A stretch of DNA of 64,000 nucleotides from SZUA-309 sp965233675 (GCA_965233675.1 OZ247498.1:4278001-4342000), one strand, 5' to 3'. Counted from the stretch's first letter, positions 1 through 9,250 are shown. A program made the numbers and translations. The notes: generated by a model not told the origin, from the sequence alone.

Positions 1-2109
1 GAAGGTCAGACGATCGAGGAACTGGCCGGCAATCCCTCGGCCATGGACGGTGTGGCCGTGCGGTCCCGGGCCGTCACCATCCAGGCCACGGCCCTCATCG
101 ACAGCCTGACCAGAGACGCAAAGTCCCTCGAAGAGCTGCAGGTGGAAACCCGCACGCTCATCGCCGACTGGGAGCGGACGCAGAACGATTCCACCGACAT
201 TCCGGCGGCGCTGGAAGAACGGGTGGAGGCCATTCTCCGTGGCGCCAGAAAAGCCGAGCAGCAGATCAATGCCAAGCTGAACCGGGTGATCCAGCTGCAG
301 GATGACTCCATGGCGGTCCGTAATCTGATCACCCCCATCTCGCAGCGGATCGACACCTACGGAAAATCTCAGCAGACGCGCATGTTTGAGCGCAATGTGG
401 ATCCGATCTGGGTGATCACCACCGACCACATCAGCGAGTCTTCCGAGCGTGCCACCCGCCGACTGTCCGATGATTTCGTGCGGGATTTCAGATCCTGGAT
501 CGAGACCTCGGAAACATCCATCGGCGGCCATCTGCTGCTGCTGCCACTGCTGCTGTATCTGCTGTTCAAACTCAAATCTGCCGCCGAAGCCCCCAGTTCG
601 GCGCTGAATCGACCCGTGGCTACCGGGATCCTGATCTGGATGCTGATCGGCGTGGCGGTCTACGCCGGTTCTCCGCAGGTGGTGCGGCTGGTGTTCATCG
701 TCACTGCGATGCTGGTGGCCACGGTGGTGCTGCTGAACTTCCTGCCTCGGGAGATGCGCAAGGGGGTGCTGGTATTCGCCGGCGTCACCATCATCCACGA
801 GGTGATACAGAGTCAGCCCGTGATCGAGCCCATGCCGCGGGTTGCCTACCTGATCATTGGCGTGATCCTGATGGTGGTAGCCTGGATGGGGCGCGGGCAC
901 GGAACCAAGCAGGCCTTCATCGAGTGGGGGGCACCGAAGGCGCTGATCAACGCAGCGGAACATGCTGCCGTGCTGGCCCTCGGCGTCGCCCTGGTGGCCA
1001 ATGTGATGGGCTACGTGGTGCTGGGCAAACACCTGACACAGGGTGTGATCGATTCCATTGCTGTCTTTCTGGTGCTGTTTGCCGGCTTCAGTTCCATCAG
1101 CGAGATCATTCAGATCGTGCTCGAACTGCCGGCGCTCGATAACTTCCGCTCCATCGCCGCCAACCGGTTCCGGTTACGCCGGGCTCTGCGCAAGCCTCTG
1201 GTCTGGCTGTCTCTCTTTCTCTGGATCTGGGCCACGCTGAGGTCATTCAATATCGATGGCTGGGTGATCGGTTCGGTGCAGACCGTGTTCCTGGCCGAGA
1301 TTGCGCTCGGTGATGTGACGTTGTCGCTCAGTGGCATCTTCGTGTTTGTCTTCGCCGTCTGGCTGGCGATCTGGACGTCCCGGGTGGTACGGGCGGTGCT
1401 GAACCAGGACGTTCTGCCACGGATGAATCTGCCGAGAGGTGTGCCGAACACCATCTCCATGACCGCCCATTACTCGATCGTCATGATCGGGTTGCTGCTC
1501 GGCGTTGGCTTCATGGGGCTGGATCTTTCCAGTCTTGCGTTCGTGGTTGGTGCCCTGGGCGTGGGTATCGGCTTCGGTCTCCAGAACGTGGTGAACAACT
1601 TCGTATCCGGTCTGATTCTGATTTTTGAAGCGCCGATTCAGGTGGGCGACACCGTCGAGGTGGGAGAGCTCATGGGGCGCGTCACCCAGATCGGCATCCG
1701 GACCAGCCGGGTGCGCACCTACAGCGGTTCCGAGGTGATCGTGCCTAACGGCGACCTGGTTTCCAACCAGGTGATCAACTGGACCCTTTCCGACCGTCGC
1801 CGCCGGCTGCAGCTGGGGGTCGGCGTTGCCTATGGCACGGATCCGGACCGCGTCACCGAGCTTCTCAAAGGCGTGCTGGAGGCAGATGCGGAAGTGCTGG
1901 ACGATCCGGCGCCGCTGATCGTCTTCAATGAGTTCGGCGACAGCTCTCTCAACTTCGATATCTATGCCTGGATCTCGGACTTCGACATCGGCTTCAGCAC
2001 CACGCACCGGCTGAACACGGCCATCAACGCCGCACTGGCCGAGGCCGGCATCAACATTCCGTTCCCGCAGCGGGATCTGCATCTGATTTCCACACCGGAA
2101 GCCGGCTGA
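1..2109 (+). CDS. MscS-family mechanosensitive channel, 5' end cut by window
   Basis: The frame is open from base 1, so the gene begins upstream; the first in-window ATG at 43 is probably internal. The protein has an N-terminal polar, coiled-coil-like region (to about residue 160), then many hydrophobic segments. The C-terminal MscS core contains the glycine/alanine-rich pore helix (GALGVGIGFGLQNVVNNF, near residue 500), followed by the beta domain with GDTVEVGELMGRV and a VIVPNG motif. In this family the core forms a tension-gated inner-membrane pore that relieves osmotic downshock. The long extra N-terminal part is like the large MscK/YbdG-type members rather than the 286-residue E. coli MscS. 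Function is well supported; gating properties cannot be told. A possible terminator follows at 2152-2186. Confidence 0.92.
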   Translation, partial: EGQTIEELAGNPSAMDGVAVRSRAVTIQATALIDSLTRDAKSLEELQVETRTLIADWERTQNDSTDIPAALEERVEAILRGARKAEQQINAKLNRVIQLQDDSMAVRNLITPISQRIDTYGKSQQTRMFERNVDPIWVITTDHISESSERATRRLSDDFVRDFRSWIETSETSIGGHLLLLPLLLYLLFKLKSAAEAPSSALNRPVATGILIWMLIGVAVYAGSPQVVRLVFIVTAMLVATVVLLNFLPREMRKGVLVFAGVTIIHEVIQSQPVIEPMPRVAYLIIGVILMVVAWMGRGHGTKQAFIEWGAPKALINAAEHAAVLALGVALVANVMGYVVLGKHLTQGVIDSIAVFLVLFAGFSSISEIIQIVLELPALDNFRSIAANRFRLRRALRKPLVWLSLFLWIWATLRSFNIDGWVIGSVQTVFLAEIALGDVTLSLSGIFVFVFAVWLAIWTSRVVRAVLNQDVLPRMNLPRGVPNTISMTAHYSIVMIGLLLGVGFMGLDLSSLAFVVGALGVGIGFGLQNVVNNFVSGLILIFEAPIQVGDTVEVGELMGRVTQIGIRTSRVRTYSGSEVIVPNGDLVSNQVINWTLSDRRRRLQLGVGVAYGTDPDRVTELLKGVLEADAEVLDDPAPLIVFNEFGDSSLNFDIYAWISDFDIGFSTTHRLNTAINAALAEAGINIPFPQRDLHLISTPEAG

Positions 2110-2151
2110 TCCTACCGTCCGGATGAACCTGGCACGCCCGGACCGATCCCT

Positions 2152-2186
2152 GACCGGGCAAGCCTGGCGGCTCGTTGGTCTTTTTT
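2152..2186 (+). terminator. Possible Rho-independent terminator after the MscS gene
   Basis: Outer arms GACC (2152) and GGTC (2177-2180) enclose an inner AGCC/GGCT stem with loop TGGC. Six T residues follow at 2181-2186. The internal bulges make the stem imperfect. It lies 43 bases past the channel stop codon and before the csrA leader. Confidence 0.4.
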
Positions 2187-2374
2187 AGAGACTAACGTTG
2201 TCCGGCAGCCATCATCATGCTGTCATGAAGGCACTGCTGTTTTCGCCCGCATTGATGGACGCGCGGGCATGAGAAGTCGACGACTCGGCTCGAGTTGCTT
2301 CAGCGATGGGTAACACCACGACTGAAGCCGAAGAAGCACAAGCGACCGCAGCAGCTGAACAACAAGGAGTGACC

Positions 2375-2572
2375 ATGTTGATTTTGACGCGAAGGGTAGG
2401 CGAGCGACTCATGATCGGAGACGAGATTTCAGTCACCGTCCTGGGCGTGAAGGGGAATCAGGTGCGCATCGGCGTGCATGCACCCGCAGACGTGAGTGTG
2501 CACCGGGAAGAGATTTACGAGCGGATCCAGGCCGAGCAGGAATCCGCTCGGCTGGCAGCTGCAGCCGGCTGA
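2375..2572 (+). CDS. csrA: Carbon storage regulator CsrA
   Basis: 65-residue RNA-binding post-transcriptional regulator. It normally binds GGA motifs in mRNA leaders as a homodimer and controls carbon flux, motility and biofilm genes. The sequence starts MLILTRRVGERLMIGD and keeps the RNA-contacting Leu4 and Arg44 (VHREEI) of the family; the short Ala-rich tail is usual. ATG at 2375 is chosen over an in-frame ATG 69 bases upstream because AAGGAG (2364-2369) sits 5 bases before it and the family begins here. The gene stands alone between a channel gene and a small regulator; it is not next to alaS or a tRNA cluster as in many gammaproteobacteria. Confidence 0.97.
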   Translation: MLILTRRVGERLMIGDEISVTVLGVKGNQVRIGVHAPADVSVHREEIYERIQAEQESARLAAAAG

Positions 2573-2626
2573 GTCGACGGCGTTCCGCCTGGAGCGCCTC
2601 ACAACTGACTGACCAATATGACAGCG

Positions 2627-2662
2627 GACGGTCCTCCGAGGACTGGCCGTCGGAATGCTTTT
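2627..2662 (+). terminator. Hairpin with short T tract after csrA
   Basis: GTCCT (2631-2635) pairs with AGGAC across loop CCG. Outer GACG/CGTC arms (2627-2630, 2648-2651) extend it over a one-sided bulge. TTTT follows a few bases later, then another T-rich stretch. It may terminate csrA transcripts; the exposed CCGAGGA apex could also matter for RNA binding. Weakly supported. Confidence 0.3.
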
Positions 2663-2758
2663 GGGTTTATTTTCGAGGATCGTGGCCGGTCGTCGGAAGG
2701 ATCCACCGCCCACGACATCCGCTCACCCCAACCCGAGAACAACAAAAGGCATGGTGGC

Positions 2759-3148
2759 ATGGACCTCCGAGATGATGAATCCGCTGGCAGACCGGATGCT
2801 GATGAGGTCAGGTATCGAACCCTGACTCAGATGGAGAAAGTCCTGCGCGTGCTCGTGGAACGCCACGGGGCGCGGACAACTGTCGGTGAGTTGCTGGCTG
2901 TCTATGCGGCCATGGCGAAGCTCTGCAAGCAGGAACAGGTGAGCATCGCCGAAATTTCGGAGGCCACCGGCCTGCCCAAGCAGAATCTGTCCCGCTGGGT
3001 CCGCAAGCGGGTGGGTGACAGCATTTCTCTGCGCGTCAACGAAGACGATCAGCGGGTGCACGACGTGGTGATGGTGGACTCACGGCGGGGGCAGGAAAAT
3101 ATCGAGCGTCTGGCCGGGATTTTCAAAACGGACGGCAGCGCCGACTGA
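2759..3148 (+). CDS. Small winged-helix-like DNA-binding protein
   Basis: 129 residues if started at ATG 2759; the same frame is open back to 2618, but the extra residues look non-coding (they translate the hairpin after csrA). Residues about 20-95 read like a MarR/IclR-type helix-turn-helix: a helix (QMEKVLRVLVERHG), then VSIAEISEATGLPKQNLSRWVRKRVG as the recognition segment, then a strand/wing-like stretch (SLRVNEDDQRVHDVVMV). It is probably a transcriptional regulator, but no ligand domain or target is visible. There is only a weak AAGG upstream. It sits between csrA and a kinase-like gene, both on the same strand. Confidence 0.65.
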   Translation: MDLRDDESAGRPDADEVRYRTLTQMEKVLRVLVERHGARTTVGELLAVYAAMAKLCKQEQVSIAEISEATGLPKQNLSRWVRKRVGDSISLRVNEDDQRVHDVVMVDSRRGQENIERLAGIFKTDGSAD

Positions 3149-3177
3149 TTCTGCCCGGGCTGTTATCCTGATCGGGT

Positions 3178-4737
3178 ATGGCGCTACCCGAACATCTTGA
3201 AAGTCTGCTCGATCCGGCGAGCTATCCGCATCCCTGCCAGCAGATCGAACTCATCGAAACCCACATTTCCTGGGTGCTGCTCACCGGCGAGTTCGCCTAC
3301 AAGCTGAAGAAACCGGTTCATTTCAACTTCGTTGATTTCAGTACGCTGGCCCTGCGCAGTCACTTCTGCCGGGAAGAAGTTCGCTGTAACTCGGCGTTCG
3401 CACCGGCGATCTATCTGGGTGTCTCGGCGATCTGCCGGCGTCCCGAAGGACTCAAGGTGGTGGATGCGGATCCCGAGCCGGAGGAATATCTGGAGCTGGC
3501 GGTCCGCATGCGTCAGTTCGATCCGGCGCTGGCCCTCGACCGGGTGCTCGCCCGAGGCCAGCTCGCGGAAGATGCTCTGGATGAGTTTGGCGCCGATCTG
3601 GCTGACCGGCATGACGCGCTGCCCACGCTGCGCGGCGCCGCGGAAGAGGTGCCGGTGCGGATGTTCGGCCCGGTGGAAGACAACTTTGAGGAGATCGGCG
3701 GCACCCCGCTCGCAGATCGGCATGGGACTGTGGTGGCTCGTGCCAGGGCCAGTGCCCGTAGAACGGCCGAGGCACTCCGCCCGCTGTTCGATGCCCGGAT
3801 GGCCGGGGGTGCGGTTCGCGAATGCCATGGGGATCTCCATCTCGCCAATCTGGCGCTGATCGATGGCACGGTCACCGCCTTCGACTGTCTCGAATTCAAT
3901 GAAAACCTGCGCTGGATCGACACCATGAGCGATGTGGCGTTTCTGTTCATGGACTGTCATTTCCGGAACGAAACCGCCCTGGCTTACCGGTTTCTGGACG
4001 GCTATCTGGGCCGTTCGGGCGACTACCAGGGAGTTCGGTTGCTCCCCTACTTTGCCGCCTACCGATCGGTGGTGCGGGCCAAGGTGGCTGCCCTGCGCTG
4101 GGTGCAGGCGCCGGATGCGGAGGGGGAAGGCCGGTTTGCCGCGCACATTCGCTGGGCCGATCGCTGGCTGGCCCGGCCGCCTGGCCGGTTGGTGCTCACC
4201 TGCGGTCTGTCCGGATCCGGCAAGTCCTATCTGGCTGCCCGGCTGCTGGCCAGATTGCCGGCGGTTCGACTGCGTTCGGATGTGGCGCGCAAGAAACTGG
4301 CGGGGCTGGGCGTGCTGGATGCCAGCGGTTCCGGTATCGATTCCGGTCTCTATGAGGCGGCGCGCACGGATGAGACCTTTGATTATCTGCTGGAGGTCGC
4401 CGGCGCGTTGATTCTGTCCGGCGAGCACGTGATCGTGGATGCCACGTTCATCGATAAAGCCCGGCGGGATCGGTTCGTGTCCCTGGCCGAGGGCCTCGGC
4501 GGCCGAGCCACGATCCTGTACTGCCAGGCCCCGAAAGAACTGCTGACAACCCGACTGCGATCCCGGTCCGCCGAGGGTGCCGATCCGTCAGAAGCCGATG
4601 AGCGAGTGCTCGAGTGGCAGTCCACGCGATTCCTGGCGCCAGCGGCGCCGGAACCGGTACTGACAGTGGATACCGCTCAGCCGCTGACGGATGCCGTTCT
4701 GGCTGATCTGGCCGCGGCCGTTCTCGCCGAACCCTGA
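3178..4737 (+). CDS. Bifunctional APH-like phosphotransferase / P-loop ATP-binding protein
   Basis: 519 residues joining two kinase folds. The N-terminal two thirds resemble aminoglycoside/choline phosphotransferases: a catalytic loop HGDLHLAN near residue 217 and a metal-binding Asp in TAFDCLEF about 17 residues later. The C-terminal third is a P-loop NTPase like the zeta-toxin/shikimate kinase group, with Walker A GLSGSGKS near residue 342 and a later VIVDATF strand. Fusions of this layout are widespread in proteobacteria and annotated as AAA-family or bifunctional APH/ATP-binding proteins. The substrate is unknown, and resistance should not be inferred from the APH fold. The start gives a clean N-terminus 29 bases after the preceding gene. 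Confidence 0.85.
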   Translation: MALPEHLESLLDPASYPHPCQQIELIETHISWVLLTGEFAYKLKKPVHFNFVDFSTLALRSHFCREEVRCNSAFAPAIYLGVSAICRRPEGLKVVDADPEPEEYLELAVRMRQFDPALALDRVLARGQLAEDALDEFGADLADRHDALPTLRGAAEEVPVRMFGPVEDNFEEIGGTPLADRHGTVVARARASARRTAEALRPLFDARMAGGAVRECHGDLHLANLALIDGTVTAFDCLEFNENLRWIDTMSDVAFLFMDCHFRNETALAYRFLDGYLGRSGDYQGVRLLPYFAAYRSVVRAKVAALRWVQAPDAEGEGRFAAHIRWADRWLARPPGRLVLTCGLSGSGKSYLAARLLARLPAVRLRSDVARKKLAGLGVLDASGSGIDSGLYEAARTDETFDYLLEVAGALILSGEHVIVDATFIDKARRDRFVSLAEGLGGRATILYCQAPKELLTTRLRSRSAEGADPSEADERVLEWQSTRFLAPAAPEPVLTVDTAQPLTDAVLADLAAAVLAEP

Positions 4738-4747
4738 TACCGCCGGA

Positions 4748-5449
4748 TCAGTTGCCTGGCGCAATGGCGAACGTGGCGCTGAGCGAACGGCTGATCTGAA
4801 TAACCCCGGCGCTGAAACTGGGCTGGCTGTCTGCGTAGCTCATGGCGCGCATCGCTTCGGGCCGCGGACTGTGCGAGCCCACCACCACATGAGTCACCGA
4901 TCCGAGTTTCACGCCGAAGCCGTCAGCGATCCGGGCGGCTTCCGCTTTCGCGTCTTCCATGGCCAGCGTCAGCGCTTCGTTTTCGAGCGCTTCCCGCTCC
5001 GATGTATCGAGCCTGATTGGCTCCACGTTGTTTACGCCGAGCGCCAGTGCCTGGTTCAGGAACTCGATATAGAGGCCGAGATCCCTGAGCACCACGGTCA
5101 TGCTCCGGCTGGCAACCACGCCGTCCGCCACCGTTTCTTCGCCCTGCCGGCGATAGCGGGGATTGATGGAAAGGGCGGTGGCCGTGATGTCCTTCTCGTC
5201 CATGCCGAGTTTTCCGGCCAGGGCGATCAGGTCGGCGGTCACTTTGTTCAGGGTGCGGGTCAGGGCGGCAGCGTCGCTGCCTTCGCGGCGTACGTTGAGA
5301 GAAATGCGCCCCATATCCGGCACCACTTCCAGCGTGCCCTGGCCCGTGACCTCGATACCGCCAGGCTCGCCCTGGGCAGCTTCCGTGCAGCCGCTGCCGA
5401 ACAGGGTAATACAGGCGATGACGATCGCCTGGAATCTGGTCGTCTTCAT
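4748..5449 (-). CDS. SIMPL-domain (DUF541) secreted protein
   Basis: 233 residues starting at MKTTRFQ. A signal peptide (about 20 residues) ends in FGSGC, so it may be a lipoprotein, although the lipobox lacks the usual Leu/Val at -3. The mature part GIEVTGQGTLEVVPDMGRISLNVRREG is the typical opening of SIMPL/DUF541 proteins, which are periplasmic or outer-membrane-associated and of unclear function (oxidative stress in some reports). ATG 5449 overlaps the gapA stop by four bases (ATGA), indicating translational coupling. It converges with the upstream kinase gene, only 10 bases away. Confidence 0.88.
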   Translation of the reverse strand: MKTTRFQAIVIACITLFGSGCTEAAQGEPGGIEVTGQGTLEVVPDMGRISLNVRREGSDAAALTRTLNKVTADLIALAGKLGMDEKDITATALSINPRYRRQGEETVADGVVASRSMTVVLRDLGLYIEFLNQALALGVNNVEPIRLDTSEREALENEALTLAMEDAKAEAARIADGFGVKLGSVTHVVVGSHSPRPEAMRAMSYADSQPSFSAGVIQISRSLSATFAIAPGN

Positions 5450-6468
5450 GCTGTGTCCAATCCGTCCATGTGTGCAATGGTGGCGATGAGTTCTTCCACC
5501 CGGGTGCTGTAGCCCCATTCGTTATCGTACCAGCCGATGGTCTTGATCATCTGCCCGTCGAGCACCTGAGTCAGCAGGCTGTCGAAGATCACGGAGTGAG
5601 GGTTGCCGATGATGTCGCTGGAGACGATGGGATCGGTGCAGTAGGAAAGGATGCCTTTCAGATCGCCATCCGCTGCTGTCTTCATCGCCTGATTGACCGC
5701 TTCCACAGAAGCCGGCCGTTCCACTTCCACGGTCAGATCGACCAGGCTGCCATCGGGAACCGGCACCCGCATGGCCATGCCGTCGAGCCTGCCTTCGAGC
5801 TCCGGCAGCACCTGGCCGATGGCCCGCGCGGCGCCGGTGGAGGTGGGCACGATATTGGTGGCCGCATTCCGGGAGCGGCGCAGATCTTTATGCGGCGCAT
5901 CGATCAGGCGTTGATCCGAGGTGTAGGCATGGACCGTGGTGAGCAGGCCACGGCGGATGCCGAAAGCCTCGTGAAGCACCCTGGCCATTGGCGCTGCGCA
6001 GTTGGTGGTGCAGCTGGCGTTGCTGATGATGCGGGCATCGGGCGTGATCACGTGATCGTTCACCCCCGTCACCAGCGTGGCGGCCAGAGGGTCCTTGCAG
6101 GGCACCGTGAGAATCACCCGCCGCGCACCGGCATTCAGGTGCTGCTCCAGTTCGGCCAGACGCCGGAACTGGCCGGAACTCTCCACCACGTAATCCACAC
6201 CCAGCTCCCGCCAGGGCAATCTGGACGGATCCTTCTCGGCGAGTACGCGGAAAGGATCGCCGTCGATCTCCATCCGATCGCCGTCGACGGAAACTTCCCC
6301 CGGATAGATGCCGTGAATGCTGTCGTAGCGGAAGGCGTAGGCCAGGTCGTCGGCACTGGCCAGATCGTTCACGGCAACCACGTCGTAGTGACCGTGCAGT
6401 TTGGCGATACGGGTGATGGTCCGGCCGACCCGGCCGAAGCCGTTGATCGCGATGCGGGGTTTGCTCAT
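5446..6468 (-). CDS. gap: Type I glyceraldehyde-3-phosphate dehydrogenase
   Basis: 340 residues, the normal length. It converts glyceraldehyde 3-phosphate, phosphate and NAD(+) to 1,3-bisphosphoglycerate in the cytosol. Visible landmarks are the Rossmann loop NGFGRVGR (10-17), Asp35 in VNDLA (favours NAD over NADP), the catalytic Cys153 in SNASCTTNC, the HAYTSDQ strand, and NEWGYS near the C-terminus. Erythrose-4-phosphate dehydrogenase is a close relative and not fully excluded, but the motif set favours GAPDH. No other glycolytic genes are adjacent; instead it is coupled to a SIMPL gene. It is divergent from the hydrolase at 6671. Confidence 0.93.
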   Translation of the reverse strand: MSKPRIAINGFGRVGRTITRIAKLHGHYDVVAVNDLASADDLAYAFRYDSIHGIYPGEVSVDGDRMEIDGDPFRVLAEKDPSRLPWRELGVDYVVESSGQFRRLAELEQHLNAGARRVILTVPCKDPLAATLVTGVNDHVITPDARIISNASCTTNCAAPMARVLHEAFGIRRGLLTTVHAYTSDQRLIDAPHKDLRRSRNAATNIVPTSTGAARAIGQVLPELEGRLDGMAMRVPVPDGSLVDLTVEVERPASVEAVNQAMKTAADGDLKGILSYCTDPIVSSDIIGNPHSVIFDSLLTQVLDGQMIKTIGWYDNEWGYSTRVEELIATIAHMDGLDTA

Positions 6469-6621
6469 CGTCGGTTCGATCCTTCCTTTGGCGGTTGTGA
6501 TGATTTGGAGCCCGATTGGGGGCCAGGGTTCAACGCCCCGTCGCTGCCTGCTCCAGGTGTTCAGACGATCCTAGCACTGCGGCATGAACCGCCATACGGC
6601 GTCGGGCCTGTGGCTTCCGCG

Positions 6622-6627
6622 TATACT
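6622..6627 (+). promoter_or_regulatory. Possible -10 element of the 6671 hydrolase gene
   Basis: TATACT lies 43 bases before the ATG of the hydrolase. No convincing -35 hexamer is found 16-18 bases upstream (the 17-base position reads GCGTCG), so this is a weak candidate. The 200-base gap shared with the divergent gap gene holds nothing else I can name. Confidence 0.25.
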
Positions 6628-6670
6628 CCACCGCCTTGATTTCTGAAATCCAACTGCAACGGGGGCAGCC

Positions 6671-7768
6671 ATGATCTCCACTCTCATCCTGATTGGCCTG
6701 ATCGTTCTGGCATTCTGGGCGGTGGCGCGCTTTTACCTGTCCGGAGAGGACCTCTCGCGCTTCGACGGCAGCACGGCGGCGGCGGTCGGCAGCGCCGACG
6801 GTCAGCGGGAACCCAGCGCCGAACATCACGAGGCCGTCGCCCTGCTGGCACAGGTGGGGCAGCAGAACTCAGGATCAGGCAGCCGGTTGCAGCAGATGCG
6901 GGATGGCATGGACAGCCTGGGTGAAGCCGCCGATCTGAATGGAATCACCCTCAAGCCGGTGGATGTTGCCGGGGTGCCGGGTGAATGGGTGCTGGCTGAA
7001 AACTCCGATCCCCGCCGGCGCCTGCTCTATCTGCATGGCGGTGCCTTCACCGCAGGCAGCCCCAGGAGCCATCGGCCGATCACCACCAAGTACGCGCGCA
7101 TGGCGGGCGTGAGTGTGCTGGCGGTGGATTACCGGCTGGTGCCGGAAAACAAGCGCATCGACTGTCTGACCGACTGTCAGACTGCCTATCGCTGGATTCT
7201 CGAAAACGGCCCGGATGGGGCGCTGCCACCGGACGTGCTGTTCGTCTCCGGTGATTCGGCCGGGGGGAATCTGACGCTGGCGGTCATCGCCTGGGCACGG
7301 GATGCGGGATTGCGGGCTGCGGATGGGGCGATCGCGCTTTCGCCGGCCACGGATGCGGCCTTCGCGAGCCCGAGTCTGGTCAGCAATATCGCGACGGATC
7401 ACATGCTGGGTCCCATGTTCGGGCGCATCACCCGGCTGCCGAAGTCAGTGGTTGCCTGGTTCGGCTGGTTGAGCAATCGCATGCATCCCTGTGATCCGCG
7501 CATCTCCCCCTTACGTGGCGATCTCGCCAATCTGCCGCCCACCCTGGTGCACGCCAGCGAGGCGGAGATGCTGCTGGACGATGCCCGACGGTATGTGAAC
7601 AAAGCGACGGCCGCCGGCTCCGAGGCCACGCTCGAGACCTGGCACCACATGCTTCACGTCTGGCACATATTCGAGCCGAGCCTGCCGGAAGCTCAGGAAG
7701 CGTTCGAGCACATCCACCGCTTCATGCAGCTGGTGGAGCAGAATGCCCGTGGCGTTTCGGCCGGCTGA
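6671..7768 (+). CDS. Alpha/beta hydrolase, HSL (hormone-sensitive lipase-like) family
   Basis: 365 residues. An N-terminal membrane anchor (residues about 2-23, ISTLILIGLIVLAFWAVARFYL) precedes a esterase domain of the bacterial HSL/family IV type. The oxyanion-hole HGGAFTAGS is near residue 121 and the nucleophile motif GDSAGG near residue 193. An Asp/His pair is expected in the HASEAEMLLDD and HMLHVWHIF segments. It probably hydrolyses short-to-medium chain esters at the inner membrane. The stop is 11 bases before the next gene, so it may be cotranscribed with the DUF2868-GTPase pair. Confidence 0.88.
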   Translation: MISTLILIGLIVLAFWAVARFYLSGEDLSRFDGSTAAAVGSADGQREPSAEHHEAVALLAQVGQQNSGSGSRLQQMRDGMDSLGEAADLNGITLKPVDVAGVPGEWVLAENSDPRRRLLYLHGGAFTAGSPRSHRPITTKYARMAGVSVLAVDYRLVPENKRIDCLTDCQTAYRWILENGPDGALPPDVLFVSGDSAGGNLTLAVIAWARDAGLRAADGAIALSPATDAAFASPSLVSNIATDHMLGPMFGRITRLPKSVVAWFGWLSNRMHPCDPRISPLRGDLANLPPTLVHASEAEMLLDDARRYVNKATAAGSEATLETWHHMLHVWHIFEPSLPEAQEAFEHIHRFMQLVEQNARGVSAG

Positions 7769-7779
7769 ATTCAGCGCCT

Positions 7780-9222
7780 GTGACACATGAACTGCTGGCC
7801 CGGTCCGTGGATATCCTCCGCCGGCTGGAGGAAGACGCGGACACCGGGTTCGATGCCCGCCTTACGCGGGATCGTGAGATCGGCCGCACGCTGACGGCGA
7901 CGAACGATCTCGACCGGGTGCTCGCCTGGTGGCAGCAGCTTGGCCCATCGGAGGCGGCAGGCCCGAGTCCGGGCAATCGGGTGGCGGCGCTGTCGAAAGT
8001 GGCAACTCTGGTGCTGATCCTGATCGGGCTGGTCGCCGGTGGCGGGTTGGGCTCGTTGGCCTTTGCTTACGATGGCAGTCATCCGGTCAACGTGCTCGCG
8101 CTGCTGGGCGTGCTGGTCGGCGTGCCACTGGTCCTGCTCATCGCCACTCTGCTTTATCTGCTGCCCGGGCGGATACCCGGACTCGGCGCACTCCGGGATA
8201 CCCTGGCGGTGATCAATCCGGGACGCTGGGCGGGCGCCTGGCTGGACCGCTACAGCGAACTGAATCTGTTTGCCGGCTTTGGCGCGTCCCGATCGGACTA
8301 CGCCCGCTGGCAGTTGCTCGTGTTCTCCCAGTGGTTTGCGGTGGGCTATTTCGCCGGTGTGGTGATCGCTGGAATGATTCTCGTGGCGGTATCCGACCTG
8401 GCTTTTGGCTGGAGCAGCACCCTGAATCTGGAAGGGGACAGCGTGCACCGGGTGTTCGCTACCCTGTCGCTGCCGTGGCAGGCCTGGCTGCCCGGGGCTG
8501 TTCCTGATCTGGCATTGGTCGAAGGGTCCCGCTACTTCCGTCTGGAGACTCAGCCGGTGAGTGTTGATCAGGCGGCGGCCCTGGGTGCCTGGTGGCCGTT
8601 CGTGCTCATGACCATACTGGTCTGGGGCCTGATGCCGCGCCTGCTGCTGCTCGGGTTCGGCGTCTGGCGGCGACGGATAGCGTTACGTCGCCTGCTCTGC
8701 CGGAACCCGGAGGTGCTGGCGTTGCTGGATCGGCTGCGGCCGCCGCACGTGGACTTCGGGCCGGAGCTGAATGAAGAGCAGGATGCTGGAAGCGCCGTCA
8801 GGGCGTCTGCGCCGACCTTGCCGGCGGACGATGGAACGGTGCTGCTGATCTGGAACGAAGCGCTCGCGGAAAACGCCGCGCGGCAGTGGCTGGCCGGCCG
8901 GATGGCGACCACGGGCGGTGCGCTGCTGAACGTGGGTACACGGGACGGTGCGGCTGGCTGGGCCCGGGTGCTGGACGGTGTTGTCGATCAACCGTCACCG
9001 GCCACTCGACTTGTGATCTTCAGCAAGGGCTGGGAGCCGCCGCTGCTCGAGTTTTCTGATTTCCTCGAGGTGTTGCGCGCCAGAATCGGCGACGCTGCCA
9101 CGATGGTGGTGGTGCCGATCAACATCCGGGGAGACGGCATCGATCCGACAGACAGAGAAATCTGGGCCGGGTTTCTCGGTCGGCACGGCGACCCGCGCCT
9201 CTATGTGATGGAACCGGCCTGA
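7780..9222 (+). CDS. DUF2868 membrane protein
   Basis: 480 residues starting at GTG 7780 (MTHELLARSVDIL). The N-terminal helix-rich part carries the RLTRDREIGRTL and RVLAWW motifs of DUF2868, followed by several membrane spans (about residues 68-88, 105-125, 185-210, 265-290) and a soluble C-terminal domain. The family has no known activity, but it is typically found directly before a DUF3482-type GTPase gene, exactly as here (28 bases apart). A joint membrane-associated GTPase system is an inference from that conserved pairing. Confidence 0.85.
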   Translation: MTHELLARSVDILRRLEEDADTGFDARLTRDREIGRTLTATNDLDRVLAWWQQLGPSEAAGPSPGNRVAALSKVATLVLILIGLVAGGGLGSLAFAYDGSHPVNVLALLGVLVGVPLVLLIATLLYLLPGRIPGLGALRDTLAVINPGRWAGAWLDRYSELNLFAGFGASRSDYARWQLLVFSQWFAVGYFAGVVIAGMILVAVSDLAFGWSSTLNLEGDSVHRVFATLSLPWQAWLPGAVPDLALVEGSRYFRLETQPVSVDQAAALGAWWPFVLMTILVWGLMPRLLLLGFGVWRRRIALRRLLCRNPEVLALLDRLRPPHVDFGPELNEEQDAGSAVRASAPTLPADDGTVLLIWNEALAENAARQWLAGRMATTGGALLNVGTRDGAAGWARVLDGVVDQPSPATRLVIFSKGWEPPLLEFSDFLEVLRARIGDAATMVVVPINIRGDGIDPTDREIWAGFLGRHGDPRLYVMEPA

Positions 9223-9250
9223 TGGCAGGGCCTGTTCAGGAGTGTGCAGC

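Noticed and set aside
2618..2758. N-terminal extension of the small winged-helix protein
   Set aside because: The upstream in-frame residues translate a hairpin region after csrA and do not look like protein; ATG 2759 is preferred.
3184..4428. Long antisense open frame (about 414 codons) over the APH/P-loop gene
   Set aside because: It is the reverse-strand shadow of a GC-rich gene with clear motifs on the plus strand; it is His/Arg/Gln-rich and has no recognisable domain. The same applies to other long antisense frames, for example at 9236-10450, 20313-21470, 26648-27835, 53528-55006 and 57055-58773.
3178..4737. Aminoglycoside resistance gene
   Set aside because: The APH-like domain is fused to a P-loop domain in a widespread housekeeping-type protein; no resistance context is visible.
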